This document shows, in pieces, positions 35,601 through 43,275 of a DNA stretch of 64,000 bases. Origin of the DNA: Pseudopedobacter sp037968815 (GTDB lineage: Bacteria; Bacteroidota; Bacteroidia; Sphingobacteriales; Sphingobacteriaceae). Below the pieces are notes generated by a model, which was not told the DNA's origin, searched no databases, and worked only from the letters and a program-made list of their open reading frames with translations. The position numbers were made by a program, and so were the translations under genes. Where the stretch lies: positions 186,001 to 250,000 of the forward strand of contig JBBKWF010000018.1 in NCBI GenBank assembly GCA_037968815.1, given 5' to 3'. Positions within the stretch are counted from its first letter, which is position 1. Each line of letters begins with the position of its first letter.

Positions 35601-36833
35601 TTATAAAACTACACCTGATTGTCCAAGCTTTAGCTTTAAAGATGCCATATCCTCACTAATTTTCAAATCAACAATCTTCGCATAATGTTGCGTTTGCTTT
35701 AACGATTTATGACCCAGCATTCTGGAAACAGTTTCAATGGGGACGCCATTGCTTAAAGTCACCGTGGTTGCAAATGTATGTCGAGCGATATGAAACGTTA
35801 AATTCTTTTTTATACCACAACAATCCGCAATTTCCTTTAAATATGAATTCATTTTTTGGTTAGTTAAAACGGGTAATACTAAATCTTTAATTACGCATTT
35901 TGGGTCATCTACATATTTATTCATAATATCAATCGCTGATGGTAATAAAGGCAACCGTGTTGCAGATTCTGTTTTCTGCCGCGTGGTAACTATCCATTTA
36001 CCACCATCAACGCCATCAATAATATCTGACCGGCGCAACTGATAAACATCCACATACGCCAAACCGGTATAACAGCTAAATAGAAAAATATCACGGACAT
36101 GGTTTAGCCGATCTGTCTCAAACTCCTTAATTTCTATTTGTTTTAATTCTTGTTTAGTCAGCGCAACACGAATCACTTCTTTCTTATTGGTTTTAAATCC
36201 TGCAAAAGGATCTTTAATCAGCCAACCTTTTTTGATACACTCTAGAACAATCTTTTTTAAGTTGCCGATGTATTTCATTGTTGCATTATGCCCACATTTT
36301 CTCACGCTCTTTAGCCAGAATGCAAATTGCGAAACAAACTCGTAGTTCAGATCTTTGACAGGGATGTCATCAACCTGATATTTCCATTGGATAAACGAAG
36401 CAGTATGGTCACATGCTGTTTTATAACGCATTAGAGTGGATGGAGCGAACTCCTGCCCGACAAGAACTTTCATCTGCTCATTGTGATGTTGGAATGTGGC
36501 AACGATTGTTCGCTCTTCTTCGCCTTGCCCTGTGAGTACGTTTTTAAGATTTTCGGCAGTTAAAGCTTGATCTAAGTCAATTATGGATTTCTTTGCCTGA
36601 TATACCTTACTGCACATGATGTCGAGAAGATTGTTGAGTTCTCTGGCGTCTTCTTTTGAACCAATGGCTCTTCCGCCGGAGGCGTTCCACCGCTGGCTAT
36701 CCCACTTTCTTTTTAGAGCGATGTCTTTCGACAAGCCATCGACTGTCACACGTAGGTAGATATACCTTAAATTTCCTTTTTCATTTTTGGGTTTCTTCAG
36801 AAAGAAGATTAGCCCGAAGCTTTTTTCTAACAT
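35601..36833 (-). CDS. site-specific tyrosine recombinase (island integrase)
   Basis: 410 residues: N-terminal arm-binding domain (1-100), SAM-like core-binding domain (about 110-210), then the catalytic domain with K287, H348-x-x-R351 (HIARHTF), H375 (LGHKS) and Y384 (HYAKI). The position of the first catalytic arginine is an alanine (TGLAYVDV, A259), a substitution typical of the IntDOT branch in Bacteroidota. The gene lies 248 bases from the tRNA-Asp gene that carries attR, so it is the integrase of the island. Confidence 0.9.
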   Translation of the reverse strand: MLEKSFGLIFFLKKPKNEKGNLRYIYLRVTVDGLSKDIALKRKWDSQRWNASGGRAIGSKEDARELNNLLDIMCSKVYQAKKSIIDLDQALTAENLKNVLTGQGEEERTIVATFQHHNEQMKVLVGQEFAPSTLMRYKTACDHTASFIQWKYQVDDIPVKDLNYEFVSQFAFWLKSVRKCGHNATMKYIGNLKKIVLECIKKGWLIKDPFAGFKTNKKEVIRVALTKQELKQIEIKEFETDRLNHVRDIFLFSCYTGLAYVDVYQLRRSDIIDGVDGGKWIVTTRQKTESATRLPLLPSAIDIMNKYVDDPKCVIKDLVLPVLTNQKMNSYLKEIADCCGIKKNLTFHIARHTFATTVTLSNGVPIETVSRMLGHKSLKQTQHYAKIVDLKISEDMASLKLKLGQSGVVL

Positions 36834-36882
36834 AACAACATCATTAATAGATTAAACAAATGTCGAAATGTAGTCTCATCAA

Positions 36883-36913
36883 ATCAAGATGTTTAATGGC
36901 TGAACATCTTGAT
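36883..36913. promoter_or_regulatory. 11-base inverted repeat upstream of the integrase
   Basis: Perfect arms ATCAAGATGTT and AACATCTTGAT around 9 bases, 50 bases upstream of the integrase ATG. With no T-run, an operator for int control or an excision-factor site is more likely than a terminator. Confidence 0.4.
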
Positions 36914-36924
36914 TCACAGCTAGA

Positions 36925-36980
36925 AGCGTCATTTTCAACGCGTCTTTTTTCCTGTTTCAAAAGACGTCATGAATGACGCT
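36925..36980. repeat. arm-type sites at the right island end
   Basis: A direct copy (36960-36980) of the left-end block at 300-320 and a diverged inverted copy (36925-36947) face each other here. Their pairing also makes a long imperfect hairpin. Confidence 0.45.
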
Positions 36981-37028
36981 CATAAATATTGGGTTTTATT
37001 ATATAATTTGGTATGGCTTAAAACCAAA

Positions 37029-37060
37029 AAAGCCTCCAAATTATACGATTTGAAGGCTTT
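37029..37060 (-). terminator. island-borne terminator for tRNA-Asp copy 1
   Basis: Arms AAAGCCT.CAAAT / ATTTG.AGGCTTT with a following T-run on the minus strand. The stem differs from the native one after copy 2, so the island brings its own terminator for the tRNA it restores. Confidence 0.65.
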
Positions 37061-37081
37061 TGCACATTTTTGAAATGTAAT

Positions 37082-37158
37082 TGGCGGAATGGACGGGACT
37101 CGAACCCGCGACCTCCTGCGTGACAGGCAGGCATTCTAACCAGCTGAACTACCACTCC
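37082..37158 (-). tRNA. tRNA-Asp (GTC), copy 1, site of integration
   Basis: 77 bases including an encoded CCA. Acceptor GGAGTGG/CCATTCC, anticodon loop CTGTCAC with GTC, T-arm GCGGG/CCCGT. The 3' 16 bases are the attR core. Sequence left of the core, including the CCA, comes from the island, whereas copy 2 does not encode a CCA. The gene is intact and should be functional. Confidence 0.95.
37084..37099. repeat. right attachment core (attR)
   Basis: The 16 bases match 230-245 exactly and lie within the tRNA-Asp acceptor and T-arm. They define an island of about 36.9 kb. Confidence 0.85.
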
Positions 37159-37220
37159 GTTTGGTTAAAAACTTATATTAAATTTTCAATTTTGTTTCCC
37201 TTACATTGCGTTAGGGAGTG

Positions 37221-37228
37221 CAAATATA
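37221..37228 (-). promoter_or_regulatory. promoter -7 box for tRNA-Asp copy 1
   Basis: The minus strand reads TATATTTG, 63 bases upstream of the tRNA, matching the Bacteroidota TAnnTTTG box. The same box precedes copy 2. Confidence 0.5.
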
Positions 37229-37294
37229 GATTATTTATTCTTCAAAATCACTAATGATTTAAAAATTAAAATAGTAAAAATACTTTAAACCAAA

Positions 37295-37324
37295 AAATCC
37301 CCAGATAATTAAATCTGAGGATTT
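37295..37324 (-). terminator. native terminator of tRNA-Asp copy 2
   Basis: Arms AAATCC.CAGAT and ATCTG.GGATTT directly after the tRNA 3' end, followed by a T-run on the minus strand. It is identical to 198-227. Confidence 0.65.
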
Positions 37325-37327
37325 CTG

Positions 37328-37401
37328 CGGAATGGACGGGACTCGAACCCGCGACCTCCTGCGTGACAGGCAGGCATTCTAACCAGCTGAACTACCACTC
37401 C
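37328..37401 (-). tRNA. tRNA-Asp (GTC), copy 2
   Basis: 74 bases, the same body as copy 1, without an encoded CCA (the next bases read CAG). The upstream leader is nearly the same as that of copy 1 for about 70 bases, so the whole transcription unit is a tandem duplication. Confidence 0.95.
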
Positions 37402-37463
37402 GTTTGGTTAAAAACTTATATTAAATTTTCAATTTTACTCCCCTTACATTGCGTTAGGGAGTG

Positions 37464-37492
37464 CAAATATAGACAAAACCGCTTAACTCCAA
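37464..37492 (-). promoter_or_regulatory. promoter of tRNA-Asp copy 2
   Basis: TTG (37490-37492), 18 bases, TATATTTG (37464-37471) on the minus strand, 63 bases upstream of the tRNA. A good match to the Bacteroidota consensus. Confidence 0.6.
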
Positions 37493-37510
37493 AATTTATT
37501 TTAAAATAAA

Positions 37511-38584
37511 TTATTCTCCAGTTCCTTCTTTCATCTTTTCAGCGTTTTCAGCAAACTGTAAAGCCTCCAAAATCTCTGTTAAATCACCGTTCATAACCGC
37601 AGGTAAGTTGTAAGTAGTCAGGCCGATACGGTGTTCTGTTACTCTTCCTTGTGGATAATTGTAAGTTCTAATTTTTGCAGAACGGTCACCTGTAGAAACC
37701 ATTGTTTTTCTTTTGCTAGCAATCGCTTCGTTATGTTTTGCAAGCTCACGTTCGTATAAACGGCTACGTAACATCTCCATTGCCCGCTCACGGTTACCTA
37801 ATTGAGAACGCTCAATTTGGCAAACTACTACAATTCCCGATGGTCTGTGCGTTAACTGAACCTTAGTCTCTACCTTGTTTACGTTTTGTCCACCAGCACC
37901 TCCAGAACGCGACGTTTGTAAATCTACATCAGCAGGGTTAATATAAACATCCACATCCTCAGCTTCAGGCATTACCGCTACAGTTGCGGCAGATGTATGA
38001 ACCCTACCTTGTGTTTCCGTATCGGGCACACGTTGCACTCGGTGAACGCCCGATTCGTATTTTAGAACACCATAAACATCTTCACCAAGCACTTTAAAAA
38101 TCACCTCCTTATAGCCACCATTAGTTCCTTCGGTAACTTCCAGGGTTTCACAACGCCAACCTCTAGCTTCGCAATAACGAACATACATACGGTACAAATC
38201 GCCGGCAAAAATTGCAGCCTCATCGCCACCTGTTCCGCCTCTAATCTCTACAATCGAATCCTTTTCATCACCTTCCTCTTTCGGAATCAGCATCAAGCGG
38301 ATTTTAGCTTCCAGTTCTTCTTTCTCCGGCAACAAAGCATCTAGTTCCTCTTTAGCCATCTCTCTAAACTCCTGATCTTTCTCGGTGGCCAAAATATCTT
38401 TGTTCGATTCAATGTTGCTCACCACATCCTTGTAAATAAAATACTGGTCAACAATCAGCCCCAAATCCTTATATTCCTTGCTCAATTGTGCAAAACGCTT
38501 CATATCCTGCGTCACTTCCGGGCTGCTCAGCGATATCTCTACATCATCCCTGCGTTGCTTTATAGCTTCTAATTTCTCTAACAT
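37511..38584 (-). CDS. prfA: peptide chain release factor 1
   Basis: 357 residues from the ATG at 38584; the frame stays open to an ATG at 38611, but MLEKLEAIKQRRDD is the usual family start. The GGQ catalytic motif is in GGAGGQNVNKVETKV. RSAKIRTYNYPQGRVTEHR is typical of RF1 rather than RF2. It ends translation at UAA and UAG. It is the first chromosomal protein gene right of the tRNA-Asp pair. A structured intergenic region lies upstream (38644-38732). Confidence 0.95.
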   Translation of the reverse strand: MLEKLEAIKQRRDDVEISLSSPEVTQDMKRFAQLSKEYKDLGLIVDQYFIYKDVVSNIESNKDILATEKDQEFREMAKEELDALLPEKEELEAKIRLMLIPKEEGDEKDSIVEIRGGTGGDEAAIFAGDLYRMYVRYCEARGWRCETLEVTEGTNGGYKEVIFKVLGEDVYGVLKYESGVHRVQRVPDTETQGRVHTSAATVAVMPEAEDVDVYINPADVDLQTSRSGGAGGQNVNKVETKVQLTHRPSGIVVVCQIERSQLGNRERAMEMLRSRLYERELAKHNEAIASKRKTMVSTGDRSAKIRTYNYPQGRVTEHRIGLTTYNLPAVMNGDLTEILEALQFAENAEKMKEGTGE

Positions 38585-38643
38585 ATTATTTTTCTGAAAA
38601 TGTGCCGGCAAAAAACCGGCAGGTTCTGTGTTCTTGGGTTAAT

Positions 38644-38732
38644 GCAGTCCCGCTATCCGTTAATACGCCACAGGCCTTATTCGCATGAGGCCGGTATCCA
38701 CTACTATCGGGTTTAGGCACTCAGGCGACTGC
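38644..38732. other. structured intergenic region upstream of prfA
   Basis: GCAGTC (38644) pairs with GACTGC (38727); CCCG (38649) with CGGG (38708); GGCCT (38673) with AGGCC (38888 minus 200, that is 38688). The 157-base gap between prfA and the upstream gene is GC-richer than its surroundings, and a TGCCGG/CCGGCA hairpin lies further toward prfA at about 38602-38622. A small RNA or leader is possible; the strand is not certain. Confidence 0.35.
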
Positions 38733-38741
38733 AAAAAAAAC

Positions 38742-39563
38742 TCAATCTTTTTTAACCGCCCACAAAGTTAAATCTTTTTCCCTTAAAACGATAAGCCGAT
38801 TAAACCTGAGCGAAGCTTTTTTAAATGCCAAAGAATCGGGTAGGGGGATTTCTTTTAAATAGAAAGTTTGATAGTTATAACTCATCAATTTATTATTCTT
38901 TGCAAAATAGATGTCATTATTATTTACATCAAACTCAGCTTTTGGGTAAACTACCGCTGTTTTAACAAAATTGCCGTACTTATCAAAAATCCGGATGCCT
39001 ACGGTAGTATCGTTTATATAAACCTGTTGATCATCCGTCAACATAAAGTTGGCTTGCATATCAAAGCCATTCCGCTGGTAAATATTTCCGCTTTTTAAGT
39101 CATCCACAAAATAATTGGTCAGCTTACGCAATTCGCGGTTAATTTGGTCATAAGCCCAAAATCCATTATTATTTGCCGATGAAATTAAGCTAACTTGTAC
39201 TTCCGGGTTTTGGTTGAAAGTGTATTTACTGATCTCACTGAGGTTATTATTTAATACAACCAATTGCTGGTAAGCCGGATAATACAAAATAACGCGGAGC
39301 GGGTCCGTTACATCTAATTGTGCAATCTCTCCGTATGATTTATTAGTGTAATTCCATAAAAACTTCCCTTTGGGGTTAAACTTTAGAAGTTCATTTTTAG
39401 GAGTCACTACAAATAAGTTTCCCAAATTATCTACGGTAGCAATTTTGGCTGCAGTATCTATTTTAGCAATAAACTGAAATTCTTGGGCGTAAATATTTGA
39501 CTTCCATAATAACAGAAGCAAAATCAATGACGCTTTAAAAATGATAGATTTCAACTTTTGCAT
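38742..39563 (-). CDS. exported beta-propeller-like protein of unknown function
   Basis: 273 residues with a signal peptide (LILLLLLWKSNIYAQ, cut after about residue 26). Repeated segments such as VDNLGNLFVV, FNPKGKFLW and FDKYGNFVK look like blades of a six-bladed propeller. No active-site motif. It starts on the last base of the lpxH-like gene stop region (1-base overlap), so they are co-transcribed. Periplasmic location is inferred. Confidence 0.6.
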   Translation of the reverse strand: MQKLKSIIFKASLILLLLLWKSNIYAQEFQFIAKIDTAAKIATVDNLGNLFVVTPKNELLKFNPKGKFLWNYTNKSYGEIAQLDVTDPLRVILYYPAYQQLVVLNNNLSEISKYTFNQNPEVQVSLISSANNNGFWAYDQINRELRKLTNYFVDDLKSGNIYQRNGFDMQANFMLTDDQQVYINDTTVGIRIFDKYGNFVKTAVVYPKAEFDVNNNDIYFAKNNKLMSYNYQTFYLKEIPLPDSLAFKKASLRFNRLIVLREKDLTLWAVKKD

Positions 39564-40324
39564 TAGTCTAGTTTCGGTTCAAAGTTTTTTAACTGCACTT
39601 CTTTACCATCAAAAACGGCATAGCTGGTAAAGTTTACCCACTCTCCTAAGTTAATGTATTTAGCTTTCTCAATATCCAGCTCAATAGGGAAATGCCTATG
39701 CCCCATCATTAAATAATCTACCTCACCAAAATTGCTTTTAAGTTCTTGATAATAACCTGCTAACCACTTTTCTTCAAAATTTTTCTGTAAGTGCTCTTGT
39801 TTTTTATTTCCTGCCAACCTACTTTTCTGGCTCCAATAATTGGCGATGCCTACCCCAAAATTAGGGTGTAAACGGGCAAAAAGCCATTGACAAAATTTAC
39901 TCCTGAAAAAGTTTTTCAATAACTTATAAGCATTATCACCACTGCCTAAACCATCGCCATGGTGCAGAAAAAAACGTTTGCCGTTGATATCTAACAGTAA
40001 TTCGTCACTTACAATTGTAGCACCTAGTTCTTTTTCAAAATAATCAAAAACCCACATATCGTGGTTGCCTTTAAAAAAATAAAGCTTAATTCCTGCGTCA
40101 CTTAGTTCTGCCAGTTTTCCTAATAAACGGATATAACCTTTTGGCACAACGGTACTATACTCAAACCAAAAGTCAAATACATCGCCCATCAAAAAAATGG
40201 TGTTTGCGTCCTTTTTAATAAAATCTAGCCAAGCAACTAATTTTGCTTCTCTAGCTCTACTACTTTGATAGTTTGGTGCACCCAAATGAAAATCGGATGC
40301 GAAATAATAATGCGTTTTCTCCAT
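39563..40324 (-). CDS. lpxH: UDP-2,3-diacylglucosamine diphosphatase family hydrolase
   Basis: 253 residues of the calcineurin-like metallophosphatase fold with the LpxH set of motifs in order: FASDFHLG, MGDVFDFWF, FKGNHDMW, HHGDGLG and MGHRHFP. LpxH makes lipid X in lipid A synthesis at the inner face of the cytoplasmic membrane. Length is near the family norm. Bacteroidota may carry several LpxH-like paralogues, so the precise enzyme is likely but not certain. It overlaps the next gene by one base. Confidence 0.8.
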   Translation of the reverse strand: MEKTHYYFASDFHLGAPNYQSSRAREAKLVAWLDFIKKDANTIFLMGDVFDFWFEYSTVVPKGYIRLLGKLAELSDAGIKLYFFKGNHDMWVFDYFEKELGATIVSDELLLDINGKRFFLHHGDGLGSGDNAYKLLKNFFRSKFCQWLFARLHPNFGVGIANYWSQKSRLAGNKKQEHLQKNFEEKWLAGYYQELKSNFGEVDYLMMGHRHFPIELDIEKAKYINLGEWVNFTSYAVFDGKEVQLKNFEPKLD

Positions 40325-40481
40325 CGGTTGAAATATGCGTTAAAATTATGATTTTATTTTTGATTAGATAAGGGAGGTTTGAGGTAGTATAAACGTTGTC
40401 AGAATCAAGTGTCAATAAAATAAGTATTGAATTTCTTCAGAAAGTTTCTTTTGAACAAGATTCTTTATTGTTTAAAACGAA

Positions 40482-40510
40482 AAATGCCAGCCTTAAAAAG
40501 ACTGGCATTT
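40482..40510 (-). terminator. intrinsic terminator after the IscA-like gene
   Basis: AAATGCCAG and CTGGCATTT arms form a stem 24 bases past the stop at 40535 on the minus strand, followed by TTTCG.TTT. It ends the short iscA-like transcript. Confidence 0.6.
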
Positions 40511-40534
40511 ACAAATTAATCAAAAAAATAAATC

Positions 40535-40885
40535 TTAAACAGAGAAGCTTGTTCCGCAACCGCAAGTGCTACTAGCATTTGGGTTGTTAAAAACAAAACC
40601 TCGGGCATTTAAGCCTTGTTGAAAATCAACTTGCATACCTGCAAGGTAAAGTCCGTGTGATTTATGCATAAAAACTTTTATACCATCAATGCTATATTCG
40701 CTATCACCTTCTTTGGTTTGGTCAAATCCTAAAACATAAGTCATTCCAGAACAACCTCCGCCCTCAACCCCTAAGCGTAAACCAAATGACTCATCTAATT
40801 CTTGTTGTGACATTAACTTCTTGATCTCTTTTTTTGCACCTTCAGTTAAGGTTACAGGTGCTACAGCTTCTATTATGTTGCTCAT
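40535..40885 (-). CDS. HesB/IscA-family iron-sulfur carrier
   Basis: 116 residues. The three conserved cysteines of A-type carriers are present: C45 in GGGCSGMTY and the pair in STCGCGTSFSV. Such proteins pass Fe-S clusters to target enzymes. Single gene with its own terminator; no suf genes next to it. I do not choose among iscA, sufA and erpA. Confidence 0.88.
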   Translation of the reverse strand: MSNIIEAVAPVTLTEGAKKEIKKLMSQQELDESFGLRLGVEGGGCSGMTYVLGFDQTKEGDSEYSIDGIKVFMHKSHGLYLAGMQVDFQQGLNARGFVFNNPNASSTCGCGTSFSV

Positions 40886-40971
40886 AAAAATAATTTAATA
40901 TTCAAATATACGGGAAAATGTAGATTTTTGTTTTTTAATAAGCTTATTTTACAGCTAACTTACATTACAAC

Positions 40972-41499
40972 ATGGATATTTCTATTTTCTTTTTCGACCT
41001 TTTAAAATACACACTTGCAGGGCTTTTTGTGTTCTTTACTGCTTACTTTGTACTGAAGAGCCATTTTGATACTTACTATAATATTAAAGCTTTAGAATAT
41101 AAATCTTTGGTGGTTAAGGATGTGTTGCCTCTGAAATTGCAGGCCTATGAACGGATGACTCTTTTTGTAGAACGCATTAATCCATCTAACTTGATGGTAC
41201 GCTTACACCAACCTGGTATGTCGGCCAAAGAAATGCAGTCTTTAGTTTTAGCCGAGGTAAAAGCAGAGTATCAACACAATATTTCACAACAGCTATATAT
41301 TAGCACCGATGCTTGGAACATTATTAAAAGAGTAAAAGACGACACAATAGGTTTGCTTAACCATGCCGTGGGAGGTTTGCCGGCAGAAGCTACCGCAGTT
41401 GAACTCAGTAAAATGATTTTTGTTAAGTTAGATGAGCTAGAAGAAAACCCTTACGATTTAGCTCTTTTGGTAATGAAGAACGATTTGCGAGATATGTAA
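40972..41499 (+). CDS. membrane-anchored protein of unknown function
   Basis: 175 residues: one N-terminal membrane helix (about 8-27, KYTLAGLFVFFTAYFVLKS) and a soluble helical body. No known motif. It lies 11 bases before the nucleotidase gene and probably shares its transcript. The family seems conserved in Sphingobacteriales, from memory only. Confidence 0.55.
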   Translation: MDISIFFFDLLKYTLAGLFVFFTAYFVLKSHFDTYYNIKALEYKSLVVKDVLPLKLQAYERMTLFVERINPSNLMVRLHQPGMSAKEMQSLVLAEVKAEYQHNISQQLYISTDAWNIIKRVKDDTIGLLNHAVGGLPAEATAVELSKMIFVKLDELEENPYDLALLVMKNDLRDM

Positions 41500-41510
41500 T
41501 CATTTAAATC

Positions 41511-42251
41511 ATGCAGAAATCAATTATAAATTTTTGGCTTGTAGTAGTTCTGTTTTTAGCAGGATGTAGCCCTCAGTTACAAATCAGGAAAACAGAAAAG
41601 CAACTTTACCCTATTACAACGGCGATAAAGCCTGATTCCGTTATGGAGGCTTTCGTTTCCCCGTATAGGCAAAAGTTAGATTCTATAATGAATGATGTAG
41701 TTGCTGTTTCTACAAAAGAAATCCAGAAGAGTAGGCCAGAGGGTTTGCTAAATAACTTCTTTGCAGATGCAATGTACCAAAGCGGAAAGGATTGGGGTCT
41801 TAATTTCGATTTTGCATACACCAATTACGGAGGTTTAAGAATTCCATTACCAAAAGGAGAAATCTACAGATACAAAGTTTTTGAATTGATGCCTTTTGAA
41901 AACGCAGTTACCTTAGTCACTTTTCCGGGTAAAGATATCCAAGACTTTTTTGATTTTATGGCTGCTAGTGGTGGAGATCCAATTTCGGGAGCAAGCTATG
42001 TGATAGATGGAAAAAAAGCTATTGATATTAATATTAACGGAAAACCGTTTGATCAATCTAAAAGTTATGTGGTTTTAACTTCTGATTATATGGCAAACGG
42101 TGGCGACGGTGGAGCTATTTTTAATAGAGCAACTGCTCGTTACGATTCTGTTTATAAACTTAGAGATGCTTTATTCCTTTACCTCGGTAAAAAACAAAAA
42201 GCTGGAGAAAAATTAAACCCTGTACAAGATGGAAGAATCAAAATTAAATAG
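41511..42251 (+). CDS. 5'-nucleotidase C-terminal domain lipoprotein
   Basis: 246 residues with lipoprotein signal (LVVVLFLAGC, Cys19). The body is a 5'-nucleotidase C-terminal domain: TNYGGLRIPLPKG, YKVFELMPFENAVTLV, and SDYMANGGDGG. This half binds the nucleoside in UshA-like enzymes. The metal-binding half is in the next gene, which begins 23 bases before this stop. The two together make one full UshA-like enzyme. Confidence 0.82.
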   Translation: MQKSIINFWLVVVLFLAGCSPQLQIRKTEKQLYPITTAIKPDSVMEAFVSPYRQKLDSIMNDVVAVSTKEIQKSRPEGLLNNFFADAMYQSGKDWGLNFDFAYTNYGGLRIPLPKGEIYRYKVFELMPFENAVTLVTFPGKDIQDFFDFMAASGGDPISGASYVIDGKKAIDININGKPFDQSKSYVVLTSDYMANGGDGGAIFNRATARYDSVYKLRDALFLYLGKKQKAGEKLNPVQDGRIKIK

Positions 42252-43176
42252 ACGGAAGTTCTTAAAAACAGGATTCTCAGGAGCTGCGCTTTTGGCTTTA
42301 GGTTTAAACAGTGAAAGCGTTTTTGCTAAAGACGATTTTAAGAAATTAACCATTTTACATACTAACGATGTTCACAGCCGAATTGATCCTTTTCCGCTTG
42401 ACGGAAGTAGGAACGCCGGCAGGGGAGGTGTAGCCCCAAGAGCTGCCCTAATCAACAAAATAAGAGCAGAAGAAACAAACGTTTTATTGTTAGATGCTGG
42501 CGATATTTTTCAAGGCACACCTTACTTTAATTTATGGGGTGGCGAGCTCGAGATTAAGATGATGAGCATGATGGGTTATGATGCCGGAATTATGGGAAAC
42601 CATGATTTTGATAACGGTGTTGAAGGCTTTGTAAAACAGTTGCCACATGCAAATTTCCCGATCATAAACTCTAATTATGATTTTGCGGATACGCCAATGG
42701 CAGGAAAATCTGCCCCCTACAAAATCTTCAATAAAAAGGGGATTAAAATCGGAGTTTACGGCCTAGGAATAGCGTTAGATGGCTTAGTGAACCCTGTTCA
42801 GTACGGTAATACCAAGTATCTAGATCCGCTTAAAGAAGCATTGAAGTACGAAAAAGAGCTTAAACAGAACCATAAATGTGATTTGGTTATCTGCCTTTCG
42901 CATTTAGGTTATAAGTATAAAGAGCAAAAGGTTTCTGATGTTGTTATGGCTTCAAATCTTTACCATACTGATTTAATTATTGGTGGACATACACATACAT
43001 TTTTAAGTTCGCCAGATATTATCAGAAACAAAAATGGAAACGAAACTTTGGTTAATCAAGTTGGCTTTGCCGGTATAAATTTAGGGCGAGTAGACTTTGT
43101 GTTTTCAAGTAATAATTCAAAGAAAGTAGGTTATACTTCTGCTTTAGAGGTGATTGAAAATAAATTCAATTTTTAG
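42229..43176 (+). CDS. 5'-nucleotidase metallophosphatase domain, Tat-type signal
   Basis: 315 residues. An N-terminal NRRKFLKTGFSGAALLALG is a twin-arginine-like export signal. Metallophosphatase motifs follow: ILHTNDVHSR, LLLDAGDIFQG, IMGNHDFDNG, CLSHLGYK and IGGHTHTFL. It lacks the C-terminal nucleoside-binding domain, which is the separate preceding gene. Overlap of 23 bases suggests coupled translation. One partner is a lipoprotein and the other a Tat substrate, so they would meet outside the cytoplasm. Confidence 0.85.
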   Translation: MEESKLNRRKFLKTGFSGAALLALGLNSESVFAKDDFKKLTILHTNDVHSRIDPFPLDGSRNAGRGGVAPRAALINKIRAEETNVLLLDAGDIFQGTPYFNLWGGELEIKMMSMMGYDAGIMGNHDFDNGVEGFVKQLPHANFPIINSNYDFADTPMAGKSAPYKIFNKKGIKIGVYGLGIALDGLVNPVQYGNTKYLDPLKEALKYEKELKQNHKCDLVICLSHLGYKYKEQKVSDVVMASNLYHTDLIIGGHTHTFLSSPDIIRNKNGNETLVNQVGFAGINLGRVDFVFSSNNSKKVGYTSALEVIENKFNF

Positions 43177-43275
43177 TTTTTTTTAACCGATTTTTTTTTG
43201 AAACTTCGAGGCTCGGAAGTCGGCACCCCCGCCATACTTCCATCGCATTTTAAATCAACGTATTAGAAAATTAAC

